The notes beneath the pieces are model-generated. The model was given only the letters and a program-made list of their open reading frames with translations. It was not told where the DNA came from and searched no databases. The translations under genes were made by a program, and so were the position numbers. From Cupriavidus sp. IDO (GTDB lineage Bacteria > Pseudomonadota > Gammaproteobacteria > Burkholderiales > Burkholderiaceae): a DNA stretch of 64,000 nucleotides. Every line of letters starts with the position of its first letter. Position 1 is the first letter of the stretch. Positions 57,251 to 64,000 of this stretch are shown here, piece by piece. The stretch lies in assembly GCF_000812465.1 (NCBI RefSeq), contig NZ_JWMA01000040.1, positions 1-64,000 of the forward strand. Reading direction: 5' to 3'.

Positions 57251-57533
57251 GGAAATGCGCTCCTTTCCTCAAAGGCAGTTCCAGGATGCAGCAGGCGTCA
57301 CGCGGTACGGCCTGCGAGTTCGCCGCTGCCGGCGATGACCCCAGGATCATCTTGAAACCGCCGCCTGGCAGTTGCGCTGCATGCGCAGGCGTGTCCGGCC
57401 AGCGCCCGAAGCGGAGCCGCGCCGCCTATCACGAACCGGCACGCAGCGATTCCATGATAGGCGCTGGCGGCCTGTACGCCGCATGTTCAGCAGGCGAGGA
57501 AGGAGAAAAGAGGCGCAAGGTGCATCATACGGG

Positions 57534-58556
57534 TCATCCCGCCGGCCCGCCGCGCCCGCGCCGGCTCTGAAGGACCGCGGCCATGGCGGCCGAAGCGCCG
57601 ACCACCAGCGCCGTGGCCAGCAGAGGATGGCGGGCAGTGCTGGTGTAAGGGCACGATTGCAGGGCGGCGCGGTTGCCGGTGCGCTCCTGCATGCCACTGC
57701 CGCCGCCATAGAGTGCGTTGTCATCGATCGGTCCGGCCGGATGCCGGCTTTGCTGCGCGCGGCCCATGAAGCGGCTCATGAATCGGTCAAAAGTGTGCGG
57801 CGCGTGATACGCCGCTGCCGAGAACGCCTTGGCCGCACCCCCGACGAACATGTCGCGGCGCGGATGTTCCGCGGCGAACAGGATGGCGTCGGCGGCCAGT
57901 GCCGGATCGTACAGCGGCGGCGGCAGCCGCGGTTCCACGTCAAGGAAGTTCTTGGCATGCGTCACCAGCGGCGTTTCCAGCCCGGCCGGCTTGACCAGGG
58001 TGACCGATACTGGTGCTTTTTCCTGCTCCAGCTCCAGCCGCAGGGAATCGGTAAAGCCCTTGATCGCGTGCTGCGAGGCGGCATAGGCGCTTTGCAGCGG
58101 CAGCGGCCCGTCCGACGCCTCGCTGCCGATATTGATGATGGCGCCGCCGTGCTCGCGCAGATGCGCGGCCGCGGCCAGCGATCCGTGCACGGTGCCCCAG
58201 TAGTTGGTATCGAACAGCCGGCGCTGGTCTTCCAGCGGTACGTCGCTGTGGCGTCCGAAGATGGTAACGCCGGCATTGTTGACCCATGTGTCGAAGCCAC
58301 CGAAGCGTTCGATCGCGGCCTGGGCTACCCGCGCGACGTCTTCCTGCTTGCCGACGTCGGCCGGCACCGTGATCACCTCGGCGCCGCCTTCACGCAGTTC
58401 CTCGGCCAGCTTGTGCAGCGACTCCTCGCTGCGCGCCACCAGTACCAGCTTGGCGCCCAGGGCGGCCGCCTTGCGGGCGGTCACCAGGCCTACGCCACTG
58501 CTGGCCCCGGTCAGGACGATGGTCTGCGACCCGATCTTCTTCAGAGATGGTTTCAT
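57534..58556 (-). CDS. SDR with a C-terminal membrane anchor
   Basis: A 340-residue SDR: TIVLTGASSGVGLVTARKAAALGA, VNNAGVTIFGRHSD, the catalytic triad Ser in INIGSEASDGP and YAASQHAIKGF with Tyr-x3-Lys. A proline/Arg-rich linker follows, then a single helix HPLLATALVVGASAAMAAVLQ ending with an RRGRGGPAG tail, suggesting a C-terminal tail anchor. A sigma-54-like element lies upstream at 58669-58682. Confidence 0.82.
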   Translation of the reverse strand: MKPSLKKIGSQTIVLTGASSGVGLVTARKAAALGAKLVLVARSEESLHKLAEELREGGAEVITVPADVGKQEDVARVAQAAIERFGGFDTWVNNAGVTIFGRHSDVPLEDQRRLFDTNYWGTVHGSLAAAAHLREHGGAIINIGSEASDGPLPLQSAYAASQHAIKGFTDSLRLELEQEKAPVSVTLVKPAGLETPLVTHAKNFLDVEPRLPPPLYDPALAADAILFAAEHPRRDMFVGGAAKAFSAAAYHAPHTFDRFMSRFMGRAQQSRHPAGPIDDNALYGGGSGMQERTGNRAALQSCPYTSTARHPLLATALVVGASAAMAAVLQSRRGRGGPAG

Positions 58557-58668
58557 CTGCTTGCTGCCTCCTGCCCGGCTTGTATGGCACAAGCGCCGCG
58601 GCGCCGTGGACAAGGGCGCCGGCATCCGGGCGCGCTGCCGGCCCCTCATCTGTACCAGCCGCAATCAC

Positions 58669-58682
58669 GCAAGGAGTGTTCC
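58669..58682 (-). promoter_or_regulatory. Candidate sigma-54 promoter of the anchored SDR
   Basis: On the minus strand GGAACACTCCTTGC, GG-N10-GC spacing, eight of ten positions; perfect TTGC at -12, weaker -24. Confidence 0.35.
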
Positions 58683-58849
58683 CGGCAGCGATCCGCATCC
58701 CGCGCCGCGCACGCAGCACCAGGATTTACAAGAGCCGGTAAGAACCACATGCGGTCCACAGGGCTTTGTCTGTAGGACGATCGCCGATTTCCGGCACGCC
58801 ATGCACTGCATAAGCTGAATCCATTCAAGTCCTACCAGCAGGCACCGCC

Positions 58850-61480
58850 ATGGCCAGGATTACCCGACAGGAACCGGACAACGGCCGCGCTGCCGCCGCC
58901 CGGAAGCGCGCGCCAGCCAGGAAGCCCGCTGGCACCCGATCCGCCGGCGCGCTGGGCAAGTACCAGCGCATGCGAGATTTCAACGCAACGCCGGAACCGA
59001 GCGGCGCACCGGCCGCAAGAAAGCGCACGCGCCAGCGCGCGCACGCCCTCTCTTTCGTGATCCAGAAGCATGCGGCGCGGCGGCTGCACTATGACTTCCG
59101 CCTCGAGCTGGATGGCACCCTCAAGAGCTGGGCCGTGCCCAAGGGCCCGAGCCTGGACCCCGCCGACAAACGCATGGCTGTCCATGTGGAAGATCACCCG
59201 CTGGACTACGCGAACTTCGAAGGCGTCATTCCGCCGGGCCACTATGGCGCCGGCACGGTCATCGTCTGGGACCGCGGCGTGTGGGTGCCCGAGGGCGATC
59301 CGGACGCCGCCTATCGCGCCGGCAAGCTGAAGTTCGAGCTGCGCGGAGAGAAACTGCACGGCCACTGGACCCTGGTGCGCATGCACGGCAGCCGGCAGAA
59401 GGAGCAGGACGCCTGGCTGCTGATCAAGGAGCGCGACGAAGACGCGCAGCCGGCCTCCGCGTTCGACGTGGTGGAAGCGTTGCCGGACAGCGTGCTCGCG
59501 GGGACCGCCCGCAGCGCCGCGCGCAAGACGGCGAAAGCCGCCGGCACGCCCACCGCCAGCGGCCGCGGGAAATCCGGGACCGGGCTAGCGCTTCCGCAAG
59601 GAGCGGTCAAAGCAAAGCTGCCGCTCGCGCTGGCGCCGCAACTCGCAACGCTGGTCGAGCAGGCCCCCGCGGACAGCGATGCGTGGCGCTACGAGATCAA
59701 GTTCGACGGCTACCGCCTGCTGGCGCGCATCGACGGCAGCGATGTGCGGCTCTTCACGCGGCAGGGTCATGACTGGACCCCGAAGCTGAAGGCGCTCGCA
59801 AAGGAAGTCGGCGCGCTCGGGCTGCCGGACGGCTGGCTGGATGGCGAGATCGTGGTGATGGGCAAGCACGGCGAGACGGATTTCCAGGCATTGCAGAACG
59901 CCTTCGAGACCGCGCATGTCGACACCATCCAGTACTTCGTATTCGACCTCCCGTTCTATGCCGGCCATGACTTGCGCAAGGTACCACTGGCGGAGCGGCG
60001 CGCGCTGCTGCGGCGCCTGTTCGAAAGCAGTACGGCGTCGCGTCTTCGCTTCAGCGAGGAATTCGAGGCAAGCGCCGCGGACATGCTCGATGCCGCCTGC
60101 CGCATGAAGCTGGAAGGCGTCATCGGCAAGCGGGCCGATGCGCCCTATGTCAGCGCGCGCACCAATACCTGGATCAAGCTCAAATGCACGCTGCGCCAGG
60201 AGTTCGTGATCGGCGGCTTCACCGATCCCAAGGGCAGCCGCCAGGGCATCGGTGCCTTGCTGCTGGGCGTGCATGATGCCAGCGGACAGTTGCGCTACGC
60301 GGGCAATGTCGGCACCGGTTTCGATACCCACACGCTCGGCAAGCTGCGCGCGCAGCTGGACGCGCTGCGGGCGGACAAGCCGCCCTTCCATGCGCTGCCC
60401 GTATCGGTGAAGGGACACTGGGTGCGCCCGAAGCTGGTGGCCGAAGTGTCTTTCGGTTCCTGGACGCGCGAAGGGCGCGTGCGGCATTCCGTGTTCCACG
60501 GGCTGCGCACCGACAAGCCGGCAGGCGGGATCTCCGTCGAACAGGCCAGGGAGCCGGCAGCTGCAAAGCGCGGCAAGGGCAAGCCCGCCGCCGCAGCCGG
60601 CAAGGTGGCCATCAGCCATGCCGATCGCGTGATCGACAAATCAACCGGCATCACCAAGGGCGAGCTGGTGCGCTACTACGACCGCGTCGCCCCGCTGATG
60701 CTGCCGCACCTGCGCGGACGCCCGATCGCCATGGTGCGCGCCCCGGCCGGCGTGGACGGGCAGCAGTTCTTCCAGCGGCACGGCGACACCCTGCAGGTCG
60801 AAGGGATCAACGTGCTGGACGCAAGCTTGTGGCCGGGGCATCCGGCGCTGCTGGAGATCGTGTCGGCACCGGGGCTGATTGGCGCGGCGCAGCTCAATGT
60901 CGTGGAGTTCCACACGTGGAATGCGAACAAGCGCAGCATCGACAAGCCGAACCGCATCATCTTCGATCTCGACCCTGGCGAAGGCGTGCCATGGCCGCAC
61001 ATGCGCGAGTCCGCCGCGCTGGTCAGGGCGCTGCTCGACGAACTCGGCCTGGCCAGCTTCGTGAAGACCAGCGGCGGCAAGGGCCTGCATGTGGTGGTGC
61101 CGGTCACGCCACGCGCGGGGTGGGACGAAGTGAAGGATTTTGCGCACAAGGTGGTGCTGCACATCGCCGCAACCATCCCGCAGCGCTTTGTCGCAAAGAG
61201 CGGCGCGCGCAATCGCGTTGGCAAGATTTTCATCGATTACCTGCGCAATGGCGTCGGGGCCACCACGGTCGCCGCGTTCTCGGCGCGGGCGCGCCCCGGC
61301 CTGGGCGTGTCGATCCCGCTCGCATGGGAGGAACTGGACGGGCTGCGCAGCGCCGAGCAATGGAACGTCGCCAATGTCGGCCCGCGGCTCGGGGAACTGG
61401 AGTCGCACGATCCCTGGGCCGGATACGCCGACACGCGGCAGGCCATTACGCGCGCCGCATCGCGCCTGGCGCGCGGCTGA
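58850..61480 (+). CDS. ligD: ATP-dependent DNA ligase LigD
   Basis: An 876-residue LigD for bacterial end joining. Order: N-terminal 3'-phosphoesterase (residues about 60-200: FVIQKHAARRLHYDFRLELDG, HVEDHPLDYANFEGVIPPGHYG), central ligase (about 260-540; adenylation motif EIKFDGYRLLAR, Lys near 284; VIGKRADAPY; WIKLKCTLRQEFVIGGF) and C-terminal primase-polymerase (about 585-870: SHADRVIDKSTGITKGELVRYYD, IIFDLDPGEGVPWP with the metal Asp pair, TSGGKGLHVVVPV). No Ku gene is in the window. The ATG at 58850 follows a weak ribosome site. Confidence 0.95.
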   Translation: MARITRQEPDNGRAAAARKRAPARKPAGTRSAGALGKYQRMRDFNATPEPSGAPAARKRTRQRAHALSFVIQKHAARRLHYDFRLELDGTLKSWAVPKGPSLDPADKRMAVHVEDHPLDYANFEGVIPPGHYGAGTVIVWDRGVWVPEGDPDAAYRAGKLKFELRGEKLHGHWTLVRMHGSRQKEQDAWLLIKERDEDAQPASAFDVVEALPDSVLAGTARSAARKTAKAAGTPTASGRGKSGTGLALPQGAVKAKLPLALAPQLATLVEQAPADSDAWRYEIKFDGYRLLARIDGSDVRLFTRQGHDWTPKLKALAKEVGALGLPDGWLDGEIVVMGKHGETDFQALQNAFETAHVDTIQYFVFDLPFYAGHDLRKVPLAERRALLRRLFESSTASRLRFSEEFEASAADMLDAACRMKLEGVIGKRADAPYVSARTNTWIKLKCTLRQEFVIGGFTDPKGSRQGIGALLLGVHDASGQLRYAGNVGTGFDTHTLGKLRAQLDALRADKPPFHALPVSVKGHWVRPKLVAEVSFGSWTREGRVRHSVFHGLRTDKPAGGISVEQAREPAAAKRGKGKPAAAAGKVAISHADRVIDKSTGITKGELVRYYDRVAPLMLPHLRGRPIAMVRAPAGVDGQQFFQRHGDTLQVEGINVLDASLWPGHPALLEIVSAPGLIGAAQLNVVEFHTWNANKRSIDKPNRIIFDLDPGEGVPWPHMRESAALVRALLDELGLASFVKTSGGKGLHVVVPVTPRAGWDEVKDFAHKVVLHIAATIPQRFVAKSGARNRVGKIFIDYLRNGVGATTVAAFSARARPGLGVSIPLAWEELDGLRSAEQWNVANVGPRLGELESHDPWAGYADTRQAITRAASRLARG

Positions 61481-61486
61481 CGCTGC

Positions 61487-61500
61487 GGCACGCTTCTTGC
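61487..61500 (+). promoter_or_regulatory. Perfect sigma-54 promoter core (1)
   Basis: GGCACGCTTCTTGC: all ten consensus positions with GG-N10-GC. It lies 52 bp before the ATG of the 63-residue frame at 61553. Confidence 0.8.
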
Positions 61501-61552
61501 CACTTCCAGGCAAGAGCACCCTCTTTTCGGGTGGGGCGAGAAGGAACACACC

Positions 61553-61744
61553 ATGCCTTACCGATTCAGCCGACTGCTCGCGGTGCCCCGGCTGCGAGCC
61601 CCCCATGGCGCACTGGCTTCGCGCCCGATGCGTCCGTTGCGGCAATTGCTGCTGCCAGGCGCATTGTTGCTCGCCATGGCCGGCCCACACGGCAGCACTG
61701 CACCCAGCGCCCAAGCCCACAGCGGCGAAGCGGAGCGCCGCTAG
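61553..61744 (+). CDS. Possible 63-residue protein
   Basis: MPYRFSRLLAVPRLRAPHG continues to a hydrophobic segment LLLPGALLLAMAGPHGS, then an Ala/Ser tail. The arrangement resembles a signal-peptide-bearing small protein with a late cleavage, which is unusual. Support comes from the perfect sigma-54 core upstream and a GAAGGAACACACC ribosome site. No family is recognised. Confidence 0.45.
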   Translation: MPYRFSRLLAVPRLRAPHGALASRPMRPLRQLLLPGALLLAMAGPHGSTAPSAQAHSGEAERR

Positions 61745-61788
61745 CTGGAGGCGCGCCGCTTCGCCCTTTGCAAGTGCACAACCCAACC

Positions 61789-61802
61789 GGCACGCCTCTT
61801 GC
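61789..61802 (+). promoter_or_regulatory. Perfect sigma-54 promoter core (2)
   Basis: GGCACGCCTCTTGC: all ten positions, differing from core 1 by one base in the spacer. It lies 28 bp before the ATG at 61830 and 184 bp before the hybrid kinase. Confidence 0.8.
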
Positions 61803-61829
61803 CATTGCCTTGCCAAGGACGGCCATCCG

Positions 61830-61973
61830 ATGAGTGTGAACGGCCGCAAACGCAGTATCGCCATGGGGGAACGACATCGTGAAGACAGCCATTCGTGTAG
61901 GGCATACAAAACACGCATCGGAGCGATCGGTAATTTTTGCAATCGCGGCCGCATCCACGCACGGGGCGCATAG
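61830..61973 (+). CDS. Possible 47-residue basic protein
   Basis: An ATG frame of 47 codons: MSVNGRKRSIAMGERHREDS, with two cysteines (HSCRAY, NFCNRG) and many Arg. An AAGGAC ribosome-like site lies 9 bp upstream and the perfect sigma-54 core just before it. It ends 12 bp before the hybrid kinase start, so it could be a leader in the kinase transcript. No homology is recognised. Confidence 0.35.
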   Translation: MSVNGRKRSIAMGERHREDSHSCRAYKTRIGAIGNFCNRGRIHARGA

Positions 61974-61985
61974 CGCCTGAACGCC

Positions 61986-63944
61986 ATGGATACGCCCGCC
62001 ACCACGAGCCGCCCGCTGATCCTGAATGTGGAGGATCGCGACGGCCCTCGCTACGTCAAGAGCCGAATCCTGCACCGAGCGGATTTCTCGGTACTCGAAG
62101 CCGCCACCGGCCAGGCGGCGCTGTCGCTGGTACGCCAGCATGCGCCGGCACTGGTACTGCTTGGCATGAAGCTTCCCGATATCAGCGGCCTGGAAGTCTG
62201 CCGGCTGCTCAAGGGCGATCCCGAGACCGCGCGCACGCTGATCTTGCTGACATCAACCGGGCTGGCCGATGCGAGGCAGCGCGTGGAGGCGCTGGACTGC
62301 GGCGCGGACAGCTATCTCGTGGAACCCGCGGAACCGGAAGAAGTGCTGGCCAGCATCAACTCGCTGCTGCGCCTGCGCGGGGCCGAGGATGCATTCCGGC
62401 GCACAACCCAGACGCTGCACGAAAGCGAGGACATGTTCCGCCAGCTGGCCGAATCGCTGGCTGAGGTGGTGTGGATCCTGGATCCCGGCGAGAAACGGCT
62501 GCTGTTCGTCAGTCCTTCGTTTGCCGCACTGCTCGGCCACACTGCAGAAGAAGTCCTGGAAGATCCGCGCCGTTGCCTCGATCGTGTACCGCCGGCAGAG
62601 CGGCCGAGGTTGGAAGCCGCCTTCATGAACATGCTGCGCAGCGGCAGGATGGATATCGAATTCCAGCTGACACAGCCGGGCAACGAGATTCGCGAGATCC
62701 GCGCGCGCGCATTCCCGGTCCGCAGCACGGCCGGCGCGGACGGGCGCTCGTTGCGCGTAGCGGGCATCTGCCAGGACGTCACCCCGCAGAACCGCGCGCT
62801 GCGCACGCTGCGCGACGAGGAACGCCGCAAGGATCAGTTCCTCGCCATGCTGGCGCACGAGTTGCGCAACCCGCTGGCACCGATGCGCAGCGCCGCCGAC
62901 CTGCTGCAGCAGCTTTCGCCCTCGCGCGAGGACATGTTCCGCGCGCGCGACGTGATCGGACGCCAGCTCCATCACCTGACGCGGCTGGTTGACGAGTTGC
63001 TCGACATCTCGCGCTTCAACCAGGGAAAGATCACGCTGCGGCAGGACCTGGTGGAACTGCGCTCGGCGCTGAACACGGCCGTGGAAACCGTTCGCCCGCT
63101 ACTGGAAGCAAATGGCCACACGCTGCGGCTCTCGCTGCCGGAGCAGCCGCTGCCGGTGCGGGGCGATCTGGTGCGGCTCACGCAGATCTTCAGCAACCTG
63201 CTGCACAACGCGGTCACTTACACGCCCGCGGGCGGACAGGTGAGCGTGGAGGCCACCACGCAGGACGGCAACGTCACCGTGCGCGTGCGCGACAACGGCG
63301 CCGGGTTGTCCGATGCCATGCGGCGGCAGCTGTTCGACCCGCTGGCACCGGAACACGGCAGCGGCGACACCAACGCCGAGGCACAGCGTGGCTCGGCCTT
63401 GCTGGATGGCCCCGGTATCGGCCTGACGCTGGTACAGAAGCTGGTGCGCCTGCATGGCGGGCGCATCCACGCGGAAAGTCCCGGCCCCGGCGAAGGCAGC
63501 ACGTTCATCGTGGTGCTGCCCGTGGAGCCCTGGCAGAACTGGCATCCGCCCAGCGGGATGGGCGTGCCGCGCAGCGGACCGCCGCGCACGGTCATGCTGG
63601 TGGACGACAACATCGATGCGCTCGAAGCGATGACCATGACGCTGCAGACGCTGGGCCATACCGTGGTGACCGCTCCGGACGGCCAGAGCGCGGTGGCGCG
63701 CGCGGCCAGCGTGCGCCCCGACGTGATCCTGCTCGACCTGGGCATGCCGGCCATGGACGGCTTCGAGACCGCGCGGCGCCTGCGCGCACTACCGGAACTG
63801 CGCGGCGCAAAGCTGGTGGCGCTGACGGGCTTCGGCCAGCCGGAAGACAGGCGGCGCACGCTCGAAGCGGGGTTCGACCTGCACCTTGTCAAACCCGCCA
63901 ACCTCGACGCGCTGACGCGCCTGCTCGACGGGCTCGACGCCTGA
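61986..63944 (+). CDS. Hybrid histidine kinase with a pseudo-receiver
   Basis: A 652-residue soluble kinase: N-terminal receiver-like domain (residues about 10-130), PAS (about 145-260), HisKA ([21 protein letters not shown]), HATPase (IFSNLLHNAVTYTPAGG, DNGAGLSD, GPGIGLTLVQKLVRLHGG) and a C-terminal receiver (VMLVDDNIDALEAMTMTL, phospho-Asp in VILLDLGMPAMDGFE, KPANLDAL). In the first receiver the phospho-acceptor position reads ALVLLGMKLPDISG, with Gly in place of Asp, so it cannot be phosphorylated normally. It follows the sigma-54 core 2 and may be sigma-54 controlled. Confidence 0.9.
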   Translation: MDTPATTSRPLILNVEDRDGPRYVKSRILHRADFSVLEAATGQAALSLVRQHAPALVLLGMKLPDISGLEVCRLLKGDPETARTLILLTSTGLADARQRVEALDCGADSYLVEPAEPEEVLASINSLLRLRGAEDAFRRTTQTLHESEDMFRQLAESLAEVVWILDPGEKRLLFVSPSFAALLGHTAEEVLEDPRRCLDRVPPAERPRLEAAFMNMLRSGRMDIEFQLTQPGNEIREIRARAFPVRSTAGADGRSLRVAGICQDVTPQNRALRTLRDEERRKDQFLAMLAHELRNPLAPMRSAADLLQQLSPSREDMFRARDVIGRQLHHLTRLVDELLDISRFNQGKITLRQDLVELRSALNTAVETVRPLLEANGHTLRLSLPEQPLPVRGDLVRLTQIFSNLLHNAVTYTPAGGQVSVEATTQDGNVTVRVRDNGAGLSDAMRRQLFDPLAPEHGSGDTNAEAQRGSALLDGPGIGLTLVQKLVRLHGGRIHAESPGPGEGSTFIVVLPVEPWQNWHPPSGMGVPRSGPPRTVMLVDDNIDALEAMTMTLQTLGHTVVTAPDGQSAVARAASVRPDVILLDLGMPAMDGFETARRLRALPELRGAKLVALTGFGQPEDRRRTLEAGFDLHLVKPANLDALTRLLDGLDA

Positions 63945-63989
63945 GCTTGCCGTCCGGCAACCCATCACCGAAAGCAAGGAGCCGACCCC

Positions 63990-64000
63990 GTGCATATCAC
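63990..64000 (+). CDS. Possible start of a next gene, cut by the window
   Basis: GTG at 63990 after AAGGAGCCGACCCC could begin a new gene whose body lies outside the window. Only three residues are visible, so nothing about the product can be said. Confidence 0.3.

Larger units (their letters stand above)
61481..61985. other. 505-bp stretch with two tiny ORFs and sigma-54 elements
   Basis: Between ligD and the hybrid kinase. It contains two nearly identical sigma-54 elements, each followed by a possible tiny gene. The rest appears non-coding; a partial repeat (GGCACGC-T-CTTGCCA-T) covers both promoter cores. Confidence 0.55.

Noticed and set aside
58586..58599. A TGGCAC -24 element pointing toward ligD
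   Set aside because: The -12 region reads CCGC instead of TTGC and lies about 250 bp from ligD, so it is weak.

Overview
The window looks like a secondary replicon (chromid or megaplasmid) of a GC-rich betaproteobacterium of the Burkholderiaceae, most likely Cupriavidus. That inference rests on a norR/norA/norB arrangement like the one known from Ralstonia eutropha, pobR/pobA beside pcaHGB-pcaL/pcaQ/pcaK, UbiTVU, NarXL, and a large block of small stress proteins (BON, PRC-barrel, DUF3182, DUF3309, DUF3008, LigD). The assignment is inferred from gene content only. I see no rRNA, tRNA or CRISPR.

Layout. (1) 1-2460 is a scarred edge: a truncated gene abutting 25-bp tandem repeats, a DUF429 gene, a small HTH gene with a broken second copy, and repeats resembling insertion-sequence ends. 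(2) 2462-10486 is a cytochrome cd1 nitrite reductase locus (nirS-M-C-F-DL-G-H-J-N-E) that appears to be decaying: nirS keeps only its 3' part, and nirC and nirE each carry a frameshift. (3) 10487-19085 is protocatechuate-branch aromatic catabolism: pobA/pobR, pcaHGB-pcaL, pcaQ and a PcaK-type transporter, with recognisable operators. (4) 19536-25187 is a mixed metabolic stretch: methanethiol-oxidase-like protein, membrane protein, RidA under a SoxR-type promoter, soxR, a Crp/Fnr regulator, a class II aldolase and a 2-hydroxyacid dehydrogenase. It ends in a gene-free 0.7-kb segment holding a 362-bp palindrome.

(5) 25887-40578 is an anaerobic-respiration block: norB and norA under a sigma-54/NorR-type promoter, norR, ubiT-ubiV-ubiU for oxygen-independent ubiquinone synthesis, an NMO/FabK-like flavoprotein and a FabI-like reductase, an Fnr-type regulator, a membrane gene split by an in-frame amber codon, and narX-narL. 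NO reduction and its control look intact although the local nitrite reductase is broken.

(6) 40790-63944 is a stress/DNA-maintenance island: ParB-like proteins (two paralogues), two related small proteins beginning MS(P/S)IIAGRF, BON and PRC-barrel proteins, topoisomerase IB, LigD, SDRs, an iron-permease-like protein, and a signalling set (degenerate histidine kinase, sigma-54 response regulator, receiver-less sigma-54 activator, two hybrid kinases). The main unexpected signal is a set of sigma-54 type -24/-12 elements in the gaps of this island, oriented toward its small genes; two match the core consensus perfectly. With two enhancer-binding proteins encoded there, this suggests a self-contained RpoN-controlled stress regulon.
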